A stretch of 64,000 nt of DNA from Jeongeupia sp. HS-3 (GTDB taxonomy: Bacteria; Pseudomonadota; Gammaproteobacteria; Burkholderiales; Chitinibacteraceae). Where the stretch lies: the NCBI RefSeq assembly GCF_015140455.1, contig NZ_AP024094.1, positions 2,232,001 to 2,296,000 of the forward strand, in the 5' to 3' direction. Every line of letters begins with the position of its first letter. Position 1 is the stretch's first letter. A program made the translations under genes and the position numbers. Positions 8,515-18,820 of the stretch are shown in pieces. Under the pieces are notes generated by a model, which saw nothing but the letters and a program-made list of their open reading frames with translations, was not told where the DNA came from and did no database searches.

Positions 8515-9851
8515 TACGCCGCGCCGCTGGCCGGCGCCGCGGCCGGCTTCTTGCGCCGTGGCTTGCGCTTGCGCTGCGCGCCACCCTTGTCGCTGCCGGC
8601 AACATTGGCGATCAGCGACGAGCGCATCGCTTCGTCGGCGTACTGGAACTTGCCCCACCACTCGGCGAGGGCCTTGTCGGCCATGCCGCATTCGCTGCGC
8701 AGGACGAGGAAATCGTAGGCGGCGCGGAAACGCGGCTGCTCGACCAGCCGGAACGGCCGCTGGCCGACGCGCTGCTCGAAGCGCGGTTGCATCATCCACA
8801 CTTCCTTCATTGCCGCGCCGTAGCGGTTCGGAATCGCCAGACGCTTGCCGACCCGCGCTTCGACTTCGCTCATCGCCGCCACCAGCGCCGGCATGGTGTG
8901 CTCGCCGGCGGCTTCCTTTTTCTTCCACAGCGCTTCGACGTCGTGCCACAGCAGCGTGGCGAACAGGAAACCCGCCGACACCGGCTTGTCTTCGGCCAGA
9001 CGCGAGTCGGTGTTTTCCAGCGCGCGCTGCACGAAGGCCGCGGCGGCCGGGTCTTCAAGCTGGCGCTCCAGAATCGGCAGCAAGGCGTGATGCAGCCCTT
9101 CGGCACGCAGCGTCGACACACAGGCCCAGGCCTTACCCGACAGCAAGAGCTTCATGGTTTCGTCGAACAGCCGCGAGCTGGGGATGTTCTCCAGCAACGA
9201 CGCCAGCGCGGCGATCGGCTTCTTGGTCGCCGGCGCGATCGTCAGCTCCAGCTTGGAAGCCAGACGCACCGCCCGCAGCATCCGCACCGGATCTTCGCGG
9301 TAACGCTGCACCGGATCGCCGATCATCACCAGCTGGCGGCGTTCGAGATCATCGACACCGTGGTGGAAATCGAGGATTTCTTCGCGGTTCGGGTCGTAAT
9401 ACAAGGCGTTGACGGTGAAATCGCGCCGCGACGCGTCTTCTTCGATATTGCCGTAGACGTTGTCGCGCAGGATGCGCCCGGCGTCGTCGGTCGGCGCATC
9501 CGAGGCGCTGCGGAAGGTCGTCACTTCGACGATTTCTTCGCCGTCGCGGTCGTAGAACGGCACGTGGACGATCTTGAAGCGCCGGCCGATGATGCGCGAG
9601 CGGTGGAAAACGTGACGCACCTGCTCCGGCGTTGCGCTGGTGGCAACGTCGAAATCCTTGGGGCTTTTGCCAAGCATCAGGTCGCGCACCGCGCCACCGA
9701 CGACATAGGCTTCGTAGCCGGCGGCTTGCAGCCGGTCACAGACTTTCAGGGCGCCCGAATGCAGTTGGTCGCGGCGGATGCCGTAATGTTTGGCGTGCAG
9801 GACGCGCTTGCCGGGACGGCGAAGCACTCTTCCGATCAGTTTGCGGATCAT
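8514..9851 (-). CDS. pcnB: Poly(A) polymerase I
   Basis: A 445-aa class II nucleotidyltransferase. The head domain carries VVGGAVRDLMLG (residues about 50-61) and the metal-binding DFDVAT (66-71), then FTVNALYYDP, PVQRYREDPVRMLRAVRLA and SRLFDETMKLL. The C-terminus is strongly basic (QRKRKPRRKKP), typical of PcnB rather than CCA-adding enzymes. It adds 3' poly(A) tails that target RNA for decay. ATG at 9851 begins with the expected MIRKLIGRVLRR. First gene of the run toward panC. Confidence 0.94.
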   Translation of the reverse strand: MIRKLIGRVLRRPGKRVLHAKHYGIRRDQLHSGALKVCDRLQAAGYEAYVVGGAVRDLMLGKSPKDFDVATSATPEQVRHVFHRSRIIGRRFKIVHVPFYDRDGEEIVEVTTFRSASDAPTDDAGRILRDNVYGNIEEDASRRDFTVNALYYDPNREEILDFHHGVDDLERRQLVMIGDPVQRYREDPVRMLRAVRLASKLELTIAPATKKPIAALASLLENIPSSRLFDETMKLLLSGKAWACVSTLRAEGLHHALLPILERQLEDPAAAAFVQRALENTDSRLAEDKPVSAGFLFATLLWHDVEALWKKKEAAGEHTMPALVAAMSEVEARVGKRLAIPNRYGAAMKEVWMMQPRFEQRVGQRPFRLVEQPRFRAAYDFLVLRSECGMADKALAEWWGKFQYADEAMRSSLIANVAGSDKGGAQRKRKPRRKKPAAAPASGAA

Positions 9852-10038
9852 TCGCGAGGCTGGGTTTGATTGATGATTTAACCCCGCATTATACAACCGA
9901 GTCGGCCGCTGGCCTGTTGCAATACGTAGCATGTGGTTCCCGCACGGCTGTCGCGGCCACTTGGGCGGCGGATTGTCACTGTCAGCCCCGTCGGCAGCAT
10001 GGTTGAATCAAGGCACCGAACCGCTCACGGAGCCCGCC

Positions 10039-10905
10039 ATGCCCAGCCTGCACTACCAGGTCGTCAATGTGTTCACCGCGCCCGATGGCAATCCCTTCAG
10101 CGGCAATCCGCTGGCGGTGTTTCCGCACGCCGACGGCCTCTCGGATGCGCGCATGCAGGCGATCGCGCGACAGCTCAACCTGTCCGAAACCACCTTCGTG
10201 CGCCACAGCGCCGATGATCGAACAGGGGCCGACGCCGACATGCGCATCTTCACCCCGAGTTATGAGCTGCCCTTCGCCGGCCACCCGACGCTGGGCACGG
10301 CGGCGGTACTCGATACCGAGCGCGGCCTCGGCGGCGAAGTCACGCTGCATTGCCCCGCCGGGGTCATCCCGGTCTCGATCCGCGACGGCCTCGCCACGCT
10401 GACGGCGCAAGCACCGCGCTTTCACGATGCGCCGGACAATGAAACGCTGGCCACCGCGCTCGGCATCGATGCCGCCCGCTTGGCCGGGCGCGCGCGTTTC
10501 GTCGACACCGGCACCGAGCAGCTGATCATCCCGGTGCGGGATGTCGACGACGTTCTCGCCTGCAAGCCCGATGCGACGCTGTTCAGCGCCGCGGCGGCCA
10601 ACAGGCGCGGCATCGCCCAGGCGCTGGTGTGGGCGCGCTCGGATGAAGGCATCGTCGCGCGCTTCTTCTGGGTGCCCGCCGGGTCGATCGGCGAGGACTT
10701 CGGCACCGGCTCGGCGTGCGCCAATCTCGGCGGCTGGCTGCTCGGCGAGAAACAGGCGCTGCCGTTCAGCTCGGCCATGCTGCAAGGCTACGGCACCGGG
10801 CGGCTGGCGCACCTGCAACTGGATCTGGACGAGACCGGTACGATCCGCGTCAGCGGCCGGGTCAAGCACATCGGCCACGGTACGTTTGAACTGCCGGAGG
10901 AATAA
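10039..10905 (+). CDS. PhzF-family isomerase/epimerase
   Basis: A 288-aa protein with the twin diaminopimelate-epimerase-like folds of the PhzF family. Motifs: VVNVFTAPDGNPFSGNPLAVF near the N-terminus, SETTFVR with the catalytic Glu, YELPFAGHPTLGTAAVL, and FGTGSACANLGGWLL. Only some members make phenazines; no other phenazine genes are here, so the substrate is unknown. GGAG precedes the ATG at 10039 by 7 nt. A perfect 22-bp palindrome follows 31 bp after its stop. Confidence 0.9.
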   Translation: MPSLHYQVVNVFTAPDGNPFSGNPLAVFPHADGLSDARMQAIARQLNLSETTFVRHSADDRTGADADMRIFTPSYELPFAGHPTLGTAAVLDTERGLGGEVTLHCPAGVIPVSIRDGLATLTAQAPRFHDAPDNETLATALGIDAARLAGRARFVDTGTEQLIIPVRDVDDVLACKPDATLFSAAAANRRGIAQALVWARSDEGIVARFFWVPAGSIGEDFGTGSACANLGGWLLGEKQALPFSSAMLQGYGTGRLAHLQLDLDETGTIRVSGRVKHIGHGTFELPEE

Positions 10906-10936
10906 GCCCTCCAATGCTCTGCCGCTGTGCTGCACG

Positions 10937-10958
10937 GGATGGCGGCGCGCCGCCATCC
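10937..10958. repeat. Perfect 22-bp palindrome after the phzF-like gene
   Basis: The sequence is self-complementary over 22 bp, with arms GGATGGCGGCG and CGCCGCCATCC. It has no T-run beside it. It could be a Rho-independent hairpin without a U-tract, an mRNA 3'-end stabiliser or a protein-binding dyad. Confidence 0.5.
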
Positions 10959-11065
10959 GTCAGTGCAAGGTAATTCGCACAGAAACACGGGCAGACCCAC
11001 AAGGCATGACGGTTTTATAATCGCGGTCTTGTTCCGCCCCCCACACCAAGAGCGTTGCCCTACCG

Positions 11066-12226
11066 ATGAATATCCGCCGTACCTTTGCCCTCGCCGCCCT
11101 CGTCACGCCGCTGATTTCGATGACCGCCCAGGCGTTCACGCCGCCGCCGCCGGACATCGCCGCCAAGGCCTATTTCCTCTCCGACTTCCAGAGCGGTGCC
11201 ACGCTGGCCGCGCGCGATGCCGACACCCGGATCGAACCGGCGTCGCTGACCAAGCTGATGACCGCCTATGTCGTCTTCAAGGCGATCAAGGAAGGCAAGC
11301 TCAAGCTCGACCAGCAGCTGACCGTCTCGGCCGCCGGGATGAAGGCCGGTGGCGGCAGCGGCGGCTCGACGATGTTCCTCGATCCGCGCACCCCGGCCAC
11401 GGTCGACCAGCTGATCAAGGGCATGATCGTCCAGTCCGGCAACGACGCCTGCGTAACGCTGGCCGAAGCCATCGCCGGCAACGAGGAAGTCTTCGCCCAG
11501 CTGATGAACCGCGAGGCGCAGCGCCTTGGCATGAAGAACAGCCACTTCTCCAATTCGACCGGCCTGACCGATCCGAACCTGTACACGACCACGGCCGATC
11601 TGGGCAAGATTGCGGCGGCGATCATTCACGACTTCCCGCAGTTCTACCCGATCTACTCGATGAAGGACTTCACCTTCAACAACATCAAGCAGGGCAACCG
11701 CAACCTGCTGCTGTACCGCGACCCCTACGTCGACGGCATGAAGACCGGCCACACCTCGTCCGCCGGCTACAACCTGGTCGCATCGAGCAAGCGTGACGGC
11801 CGCCGGGTGATCTCGGTTGTCGTCGGCACCAGCAGCGACCAGATCCGCGCGGCCGAATCGTCCAAGCTCCTGAACTGGGGCGTGCAGTTCTTTGATACGC
11901 CGAAGATCTACTCGGCCGGCCAGAGCATCGCCACCGTGCCGGTATGGAAAGGCAAGGCTGACAGCGTCAAGGCCGGTTTCCTCCAAGACCGCTACCTGAC
12001 GGTACCGAAGGGCGACGCCGCCAAGATCAAGCTCGAATTCATCAGCCAGCAACCACTGATCGCACCGATTGCCAAGGGCCAGCAGATCGGCGCAGTCAAG
12101 GTCAACCTTGATGGCAAGACCATCGGCAATTATCCGGTAGTGGCGATCGAAGCGGTGCAAGAGGCCGGCGTCTTCGGCCGCGCCTGGGATGCACTCCGGT
12201 TGTGGTTCAAACAGCTTTTTGCCTGA
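11066..12226 (+). CDS. dacA: D-alanyl-D-alanine carboxypeptidase (PBP5/6 type)
   Basis: A 386-aa low-molecular-mass penicillin-binding protein with a signal peptide (FALAALVTPLISMTAQA). Active-site motifs: SLTK (S60-K63), SGN (124-126) and KTG (226-228). The C-terminal PBP5 beta domain (KAGFLQDRYLTVPKG) is followed by an amphipathic anchor (WDALRLWFKQLF). It trims the terminal D-Ala from peptidoglycan pentapeptides at the outer face of the inner membrane. The next gene is a D-amino-acid aminotransferase, so released D-Ala could be recycled nearby (inference). Confidence 0.94.
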   Translation: MNIRRTFALAALVTPLISMTAQAFTPPPPDIAAKAYFLSDFQSGATLAARDADTRIEPASLTKLMTAYVVFKAIKEGKLKLDQQLTVSAAGMKAGGGSGGSTMFLDPRTPATVDQLIKGMIVQSGNDACVTLAEAIAGNEEVFAQLMNREAQRLGMKNSHFSNSTGLTDPNLYTTTADLGKIAAAIIHDFPQFYPIYSMKDFTFNNIKQGNRNLLLYRDPYVDGMKTGHTSSAGYNLVASSKRDGRRVISVVVGTSSDQIRAAESSKLLNWGVQFFDTPKIYSAGQSIATVPVWKGKADSVKAGFLQDRYLTVPKGDAAKIKLEFISQQPLIAPIAKGQQIGAVKVNLDGKTIGNYPVVAIEAVQEAGVFGRAWDALRLWFKQLFA

Positions 12227-12235
12227 TGCAGCTAC

Positions 12236-12268
12236 CGCCGCCGGCATGACCAGTGCATGCCGGCGGCG
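12236..12268. terminator. Long GC-rich dyad between dacA and dat
   Basis: A 13-bp perfect stem (CGCCGCCGGCATG pairing with CATGCCGGCGGCG) around a 7-base loop lies between the dacA stop and the dat start. The stem is strong but there is no U-tract, so it is only a possible terminator. Confidence 0.45.
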
Positions 12269-12280
12269 TAAACTGAGGCC

Positions 12281-13162
12281 ATGAACATTCCCGACCTGAC
12301 CGCCTACCTGAACGGCAACTTCGCGCCACTGGCGACGCTGAGCGTGCCGGTGCTCGACCGTGGCTTTCTGTTCGGCGACGGCGTCTACGAAATGATCCCG
12401 GTCTACAACCGCAAGCCGTTCCGGCTGGATCAGCATCTGGAACGCCTCGCCGCCAGCCTGGCCGCGGTACGGATTGCCAACCCGCATACGCCGGGCGAAT
12501 GGCGGAACATCGTCGAAACACTGGTGTTGCGCCAGCCTTTTGACGATCAGTCGGTTTATCTCCAGGTCACGCGCGGCGCCGCGTATCCGCGCAACCACGC
12601 CTTCCCGGCCGGCACAACGCCAACGGTGTTCATGCTCGCCGACCCGTTGACGCCGCCGCCGGCCTCGCTGGTTGCCAGCGGTATCGCAGCGATCAGTCAG
12701 GCCGATGTGCGCTGGCTGCGCTGCAATATCAAAGCGATTTCGCTGCTCGCCAACGTGCTCGCCAAACAGGCGGCTGTTGACGCCGATGTCGCCGAGACCA
12801 TCCTGTTCCGCGATGGCCTGCTCATTGAAGGTTCGGCCAGCAATGTGTTCGTCGTTAAAAACGGCGTCATCCTCGCGCCGCCGCCGTCGCATCTGATGCT
12901 CACCGGCATCACCTACGATCTGGTGCTCGAACTGGCCGCCCGGCATGGCATGGCCTGCGAAGTGCGCGAAGTCAGCGAGGCCGAAACCCGCAACGCCGAT
13001 GAGTTGTGGCTGACCTCCAGCGGCAAGGAAGTGCTGGCCATCGTCGCGCTCGATGGCGCCCCGGTTGGAAATGGCGCGCCCGGCCCCATCTATAAAACCA
13101 TGTATCAGCATTATCAGGCGTTCAAAGCCGGGGTAATGCGCACAGGCAAGGACACAGCATGA
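12281..13162 (+). CDS. dat: D-amino acid aminotransferase (fold-type IV PLP enzyme)
   Basis: A 293-aa protein. VLDRGFLFGDGVYEMIPVYN (residues about 24-43) is typical of D-alanine aminotransferases, and the Schiff-base Lys is in RCNIKAISLLANVLAKQ (K151). The PLP-phosphate region is LIEGSASNVFVVKNG. It interconverts D-Ala and D-Glu with their keto acids. The stop overlaps the start of the next small gene (ATGA), and the dat-DUF493-lipB-lipA order is a common betaproteobacterial arrangement. Branched-chain aminotransferase or aminodeoxychorismate lyase are less likely alternatives. Confidence 0.88.
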   Translation: MNIPDLTAYLNGNFAPLATLSVPVLDRGFLFGDGVYEMIPVYNRKPFRLDQHLERLAASLAAVRIANPHTPGEWRNIVETLVLRQPFDDQSVYLQVTRGAAYPRNHAFPAGTTPTVFMLADPLTPPPASLVASGIAAISQADVRWLRCNIKAISLLANVLAKQAAVDADVAETILFRDGLLIEGSASNVFVVKNGVILAPPPSHLMLTGITYDLVLELAARHGMACEVREVSEAETRNADELWLTSSGKEVLAIVALDGAPVGNGAPGPIYKTMYQHYQAFKAGVMRTGKDTA

Positions 13163-13452
13163 ACCAGAACAACCCACCGCCACCGCTCGAAGAACTCGTC
13201 GAGTTCCCGGCCAAACTGCCGATCAAGGCCATCAGCCACAAGCAAGTCAGTCAGGACGAGTTCCACGCGGCACTGTTCGCGCTCTCGCAAGCGCATGTGC
13301 CCGGCGTCACCGCCGAGGTACTGACGATCCGCGCCAGCGCCGCCGGCAACTATTTTGCCGCAACGCTGATGATTACCTTTGAGAGCGCCGATCAAGTGCG
13401 CGCGCTCGACGCCGCGCTACGCGCGCATCCGCTGGTGCGGATGGTGATGTGA
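13159..13452 (+). CDS. DUF493 (YbeD-like) small protein
   Basis: A 97-aa protein matching DUF493/Ybe[18 protein letters not shown], then [20 protein letters not shown] and a C-terminal alpha-beta region ([18 protein letters not shown]). The fold resembles ACT-type regulatory domains and its function is unresolved. It overlaps dat by 4 bp and its stop overlaps the lipB start, the usual ybeD-lipB linkage. A link to lipoylation is suggested only by position. Confidence 0.9.
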   Translation: MNQNNPPPPLEELVEFPAKLPIKAISHKQVSQDEFHAALFALSQAHVPGVTAEVLTIRASAAGNYFAATLMITFESADQVRALDAALRAHPLVRMVM

Positions 13453-14084
13453 GCGAAGTCATCGCAACAACGGCGCGGGTCGTGCAGCTCGGGCTCGCCG
13501 ATTACCAGATCACCTGGCACGCGATGCAGGCGTTTACCGACGCCCGCACGCCCGAAACGAGCGACGAAATCTGGCTGCTCGAACACCCGCCAGTATTCAC
13601 GCTCGGCCAGGCCGGCAAACCCGAACATATCCTGCAGCGCGGCGAGATTCCGATCGTCAAGATCGATCGCGGCGGCCAGGTCACCTATCACGGCCCCGGC
13701 CAGCTGATCGCCTATACGCTGCTGGATCTGCGCCGGCTCGGCTTTGGCGTGCGCGAACTGGTGCGGCGGCTGGAGAACAGCGTCATCGCCCTGCTCGCCG
13801 ATTACGATATCGACGCCTACGGCAAGGTCGATGCACCGGGTGTCTACGTGCGTGACGAACTCGGTGAAGCCAAGATCGCCGCGCTCGGCCTGCGCATCCG
13901 CAACGGCTGCTGCTTTCACGGCCTGTCGTTCAATGTGAACATGGATCTCGCACCGTTCGCGATGATCAATCCCTGCGGTTATGAGGGCCTGCGCGTCGCG
14001 CAGCTGAGCGATTTCGGCATCGCTGAGACACCGGCGACGTTAGCCGGTAAAATGGCCGACAAAATCCTGCAACAAATCAATTGA
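13449..14084 (+). CDS. lipB: Octanoyl-[ACP]:protein octanoyltransferase
   Basis: A 211-aa LipB. It moves octanoate from ACP to the lipoyl domains of target enzymes. [15 protein letters not shown] (residues 75-89), [12 protein letters not shown] and the catalytic Cys in MINPCGYEG (C176) are all present, with the partner Lys in GEAKIAALG (K142). The start is GTG at 13449, overlapping the preceding stop, so translational coupling is likely. It lies 37 bp before lipA. Confidence 0.96.
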   Translation: MSEVIATTARVVQLGLADYQITWHAMQAFTDARTPETSDEIWLLEHPPVFTLGQAGKPEHILQRGEIPIVKIDRGGQVTYHGPGQLIAYTLLDLRRLGFGVRELVRRLENSVIALLADYDIDAYGKVDAPGVYVRDELGEAKIAALGLRIRNGCCFHGLSFNVNMDLAPFAMINPCGYEGLRVAQLSDFGIAETPATLAGKMADKILQQIN

Positions 14085-14121
14085 TTAACCACGTTCATCG
14101 CAAGGTTGATCGACCCGGATC

Positions 14122-15087
14122 ATGACCCAAGACACCAAGAACGCCCCCGTTTCCGCCGGCACCAAACTGAAGGGCGAAGCCAAAACCGCCCGGATTCCGA
14201 TCAAGGTGGTCCAGCTTGAAAGCAAGCTGAAAAAGCCCGACTGGATACGCGTGCAGGCGCCGAGCCTCAATGGCCGCTTTGGCGAGATCAAACAGATCTT
14301 GCGCGAGCAAAAGCTGCACACGGTATGCGAAGAAGCGTCCTGTCCCAATATCGGCGAGTGCTTCGGCAAGGGCACGGCGACGTTCATGATCATGGGCGAC
14401 ATCTGCACCCGGCGTTGCCCGTTCTGCGACGTCGGCCACGGCCGGCCGAACCCGCTCGACGTCAACGAACCGGTGCATCTGGCCGAGACCATTGCCGCAC
14501 TCAAGCTCAAGTACGTGGTGATCACCTCGGTCGACCGCGACGACCTGCGCGACGGTGGCGCCCAGCATTTCGTCGACTGCATCAGCCTGACGCGCGAAAA
14601 GAGCCCGGGCACGCAGATCGAAGTGCTGGTACCCGACTTCCGCGGCCGCCTCGACGTGGCGCTGGAGCTGTTCGGCAAGGCGCTGCCCGACGTGATGAAC
14701 CACAATCTCGAAACCGCGCCGCGCCTGTACAAGCAGGCTCGGCCGGGTTCGGACTATCTGCATTCGCTCAAGCTCTTGAAAGACTGCAAGGCGATGTACC
14801 CGGATGTGAAAACCAAATCCGGCATCATGGTCGGCCTCGGCGAAACCGACGAAGAAGTCGTCCAGGTGATGCACGACATGCGCGCGCACGACATCGACAT
14901 GATCACCATCGGCCAGTATCTGCAGCCGTCGAACGGCCACCTGCCGGTGCTGCGCTATGTGCACCCGGATCAGTTCAAGGCATGGGAAACGCTGGCCTAC
15001 GAGCTCGGTTTCAAGCACGCCGCGGTCGGCGCCATGGTGCGGTCGAGCTATCATGCAGATCAGCAGGCGCACGGCGCCGGACTCTGA
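14122..15087 (+). CDS. lipA: Lipoyl synthase
   Basis: A 321-aa radical-SAM enzyme that inserts two sulfurs into the octanoyl group. The auxiliary cluster ligands are CX4CX5C (C69, C74, C80) and the radical-SAM cluster is CX3CX2C in ICTRRCPFC (C95, C99, C102). The C-terminal RSSYHADQQ carries the Ser ligand of the auxiliary cluster. The N-terminal 30 residues are a variable basic extension. It is followed by an intrinsic terminator. Confidence 0.97.
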   Translation: MTQDTKNAPVSAGTKLKGEAKTARIPIKVVQLESKLKKPDWIRVQAPSLNGRFGEIKQILREQKLHTVCEEASCPNIGECFGKGTATFMIMGDICTRRCPFCDVGHGRPNPLDVNEPVHLAETIAALKLKYVVITSVDRDDLRDGGAQHFVDCISLTREKSPGTQIEVLVPDFRGRLDVALELFGKALPDVMNHNLETAPRLYKQARPGSDYLHSLKLLKDCKAMYPDVKTKSGIMVGLGETDEEVVQVMHDMRAHDIDMITIGQYLQPSNGHLPVLRYVHPDQFKAWETLAYELGFKHAAVGAMVRSSYHADQQAHGAGL

Positions 15088-15106
15088 TCCGGCAGCACGT
15101 ACCGAC

Positions 15107-15130
15107 AACGCCGGGCTTGCCCGGCGTTTT
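15107..15130 (+). terminator. Intrinsic terminator after lipA
   Basis: An eight-base-pair stem ACGCCGGG / CCCGGCGT with a CTTG loop is followed by TTT, 20 bp past the lipA stop and just before the thioesterase ribosome site. Confidence 0.75.
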
Positions 15131-15154
15131 GCATTCCGAAGAAAGGATGATCCG

Positions 15155-15616
15155 ATGACCGACCTGCCGCGCCACCAACTCACCATGACCGTCTTGATGA
15201 CACCGGACATGGCCAACTTCTCCGGCAACGTCCACGGCGGCGCATTGCTCAAGCTGATGGACGAAGCCGCCTACGCCTGCGCCAGCCGCTTTGCCGGCGC
15301 CTATTGCGTGACACTGTCGGTCGATCAGGTCACTTTCAAGCAGCCGGTGCACGTCGGCGAACTGGTGACCTTTCTGGCCAGCGTCAATTACACCGGCCGT
15401 ACCTCGATGGAGATCGGTATCAGCGTCATCGCCGAGGATATCCGCGCGCAGACGGTACGCCATACCAATAGCTGCTATTTCACCATGGTCGCGCTCGGCG
15501 ACGACAAGCGCCCGGTCGATATTCCCGCACACGCGCCCAGCGGCGAGATCGAAACCCGCCGCTGGCAGGAAGCCGACCAGCGGCGCGCGCAGCGGCTCGC
15601 CGCAGCCAAACGCTGA
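15155..15616 (+). CDS. Hotdog-fold acyl-CoA thioesterase (YciA/BFIT type)
   Basis: A 153-aa protein with the hotdog acyl-CoA thioesterase signature: NFSGNVHGGALLKLMDEAAY holds the catalytic Asp/Glu region, followed by FKQPVHVGELVTFLASVNYT. It hydrolyses acyl-CoA to free acid and CoA; chain preference is unknown. ATG at 15155 follows GAAAGGA 7 nt upstream. The C-terminal 30 residues (RRWQEADQRRAQRLAAAKR) are a basic helix beyond the core fold. Confidence 0.9.
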   Translation: MTDLPRHQLTMTVLMTPDMANFSGNVHGGALLKLMDEAAYACASRFAGAYCVTLSVDQVTFKQPVHVGELVTFLASVNYTGRTSMEIGISVIAEDIRAQTVRHTNSCYFTMVALGDDKRPVDIPAHAPSGEIETRRWQEADQRRAQRLAAAKR

Positions 15617-15629
15617 CGCCCGGCCAGAT

Positions 15630-15661
15630 AAAAAAAACGCCACCCGAAGGTGGCGTTTTTC
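15630..15661. terminator. Bidirectional terminator between the thioesterase gene and groEL
   Basis: Perfect 8-bp stem ACGCCACC / GGTGGCGT with a CGAA tetraloop, flanked by seven A on the left and five T on the right, so it can work on both strands. It separates two convergent genes. Confidence 0.9.
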
Positions 15662-15682
15662 ATAGCGCAGGAGAAGCGGGAC

Positions 15683-17323
<1,641 letters not shown>

Positions 17324-17373
17324 TCAGATACTCCTGAATTCTGTAAAGGATTGAAACCGTATGGGGTCGGAGC

Positions 17374-17664
17374 TTAGTGCTCGACAACGCCCATGACGTC
17401 TTCTTCGCGCATCACCAGTAGCTCTTCACCGTCTACCTTGACGGTTTGGCCGCTGTATTTGCCGAAGATCACCTTGTTGCCGACGGCGAGGTCGAGCGGA
17501 CGAACGGAGCCGTTCTCCAGAATCTTGCCGTTACCGACGGCGACCACTTCGCCCATGTCCGGCTTTTCGGCGGCATTGCCCGGCAGAACGATGCCGGAAG
17601 CAGTTTTTTCTTCGGCCTCAACGCGCTTGATGACTACACGGTCATGCAAAGGACGGATTTTCAT
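17374..17664 (-). CDS. groES: Co-chaperonin GroES
   Basis: A 96-aa GroES ([20 protein letters not shown], mobile loop [16 protein letters not shown], then [10 protein letters not shown]). It caps GroEL. ATG at 17664 is the family start and is preceded by an AGGAG site (TTCAGGAGAAG); the open frame upstream to 17745 is the leader and operator region. It is transcribed with groEL. Confidence 0.99.
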   Translation of the reverse strand: MKIRPLHDRVVIKRVEAEEKTASGIVLPGNAAEKPDMGEVVAVGNGKILENGSVRPLDLAVGNKVIFGKYSGQTVKVDGEELLVMREEDVMGVVEH

Positions 17665-17738
17665 CGTTAACTTCTCCTGAAGATGAATGACGCGAAACGT
17701 GCAGAACGATTCGGTTTGCGTTCGCAAAAAGTTCGTTG

Positions 17739-17765
17739 TTAGCACTCATCGCTAACGACTGCCAA
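17739..17765 (-). promoter_or_regulatory. CIRCE-like HrcA operator
   Basis: TTAGCACTC (17739-17747), a 9-base spacer, then GACTGCCAA (17757-17765). The first arm matches the CIRCE consensus perfectly; the second matches GAGTGCTAA at 7 of 9. The 9-nt spacing and position before groES are as expected for HrcA repression. Confidence 0.85.
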
Positions 17766-17794
17766 TAATAGGGACGGGACTAGGGGTTTTCAAG
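17766..17794 (-). promoter_or_regulatory. Sigma-32-like heat-shock promoter of groESL
   Basis: On the minus strand CTTGAAA (17788-17794) is followed after 14 bp by CCCTATTA (17766-17773), close to the sigma-32 pattern CTTGAAA and CCCCATNT. The -10 abuts the CIRCE-like operator, so HrcA binding would block initiation. Confidence 0.65.
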
Positions 17795-17859
17795 GGTGCG
17801 GCGGCGAAAAAGCCGGCAAACCCGGTGTGTGCCTATGCACGTTGACGTTCCACGCCAGA

Positions 17860-17911
17860 TTTCTTACATTTTCCTACCGCCTGGCATATATTTAGGCTAG
17901 CTTGTAAGAAA
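17860..17911. promoter_or_regulatory. Inverted repeat with embedded AT-rich core upstream of the 83-aa gene
   Basis: TTTCTTACA (17860-17868) and its exact complement TGTAAGAAA (17903-17911) flank a segment with CATATATTTAGGCTAG, where a -10-like element could lie. It could be a regulator-binding dyad for the small gene starting at 17953. The regulator is not identifiable. Confidence 0.4.
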
Positions 17912-17952
17912 TGTAACGCACAAATCGCTCAGGCCGAATAAGATAGGAGCCT

Positions 17953-18204
17953 ATGAATTTCAAAATGCCCGATGGCATCAAGGATGGTGATCATCCTTCC
18001 TTGCTGTTTGCCACAACACGCACGACGATCAGCCCGGAAGATCGTGCAGAACAACTCGCCCAAGCCCGCCGGCTGGCGCTGGTTCAACTCAAAAGTGCGG
18101 TCAAGCTGCGCATCCTCGCCAAGGCACGCGAGCTCGGTTACAAGCCCGAAGACTTGCTGGCCGAATTGTCAGAGATCTACCTGAACCAAACCGGCCAACC
18201 TTGA
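17953..18204 (+). CDS. Small uncharacterised protein, 83 aa
   Basis: I do not recognise the family. The ATG is preceded by AGGAG 5-6 nt upstream, a strong ribosome site, so it is likely real. The protein is charged and mostly helical: a Gln/Ala/Arg-rich central helix (RAEQLAQARRLALVQLKSA) and a C-terminal segment (ARELGYKPEDLLAELSEIY) that could be a small DNA- or protein-binding motif. No membrane segment or signal peptide is seen. It stands alone between groESL and a convergent PhnB-like gene. Confidence 0.65.
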   Translation: MNFKMPDGIKDGDHPSLLFATTRTTISPEDRAEQLAQARRLALVQLKSAVKLRILAKARELGYKPEDLLAELSEIYLNQTGQP

Positions 18205-18219
18205 TGGGTTACGTCTGTT

Positions 18220-18636
18220 TCAGACTTCGCAGTTGATCATCCAGTTAATCCCGAAACGATCGGTGAGCATGCCAAAACCTTTAGCCCAGAACGTCGGCTG
18301 ATACGGCATCTGCACTTGGCCGCCAGCGGCCAGCGCATCAAAGAGCCGTTGGCCTTCGGCCATATCCTTGGTGCCAATCGACATGGCACAACCACTCATC
18401 GTCGTCGGCGCATTCTGCCCCATGCCATCGGACGCCATCAATTGCGTTTCGCCGATGCTGAAATTGGCGTGCATGACCTTGTCTCCCCAACCGGCGGTAT
18501 CGCAATCCATATGCGCATCCGGAGGGGCATCCTTGAAGTGCATGAGCATGGAAACATTCGCACCAAGCGCGCTCTGATAAAAGGCCAGCGCTTCACCGCA
18601 ACGACCGTTGAAGAACAAATACGGTTGAACCTGCAT
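18220..18636 (-). CDS. VOC-family PhnB/YjdN-like protein
   Basis: A 138-aa protein with the PhnB/YjdN glyoxalase-like fold: VQPYLFFNGRCGEALAFYQ, then WGDKVMHANFSIGETQLMASD and WAKGFGMLTDRFGINWMIN. PhnB itself is not needed for phosphonate breakdown in known systems, so the role is open. It ends 15 bp from the convergent 83-aa gene. It lies 184 bp downstream of the DoxX gene on the same strand, and I see no evidence that it belongs to the bufferin-type operon. Confidence 0.85.
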   Translation of the reverse strand: MQVQPYLFFNGRCGEALAFYQSALGANVSMLMHFKDAPPDAHMDCDTAGWGDKVMHANFSIGETQLMASDGMGQNAPTTMSGCAMSIGTKDMAEGQRLFDALAAGGQVQMPYQPTFWAKGFGMLTDRFGINWMINCEV

Positions 18637-18820
18637 GGTTGATCACTCCGTGTTTAACCGGCCGCAATGCGGCACGCGTGTTGGGGTTCTAGTCTGCATA
18701 GACTGCGCCGGCAAGCTCGAGAAGGGCAAAAGGTGCGCGACCGTCACCGCGCTTAGACCTATAGCCGGCGCGATCGACGTGTGACCACGCCGGTTCGCAG
18801 ACGGATTCAAACTCTAGCTT

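Noticed and set aside
10039..10905. The PhzF-like gene considered as evidence of phenazine production.
   Set aside because: No phzA-E or phzG genes are nearby and most PhzF-family proteins are not phenazine enzymes.
11060..13183. A 707-codon open frame on the minus strand across dacA and dat.
   Set aside because: It is antisense to two well-supported genes with clear catalytic motifs, and GC-rich codons leave such shadows; no family similarity is visible in it.
18220..18636. The PhnB-like gene considered as part of the bufferin-type operon.
   Set aside because: It lies 184 bp beyond the DoxX stop with no coupling, and its family has no known tie to MNIO systems.
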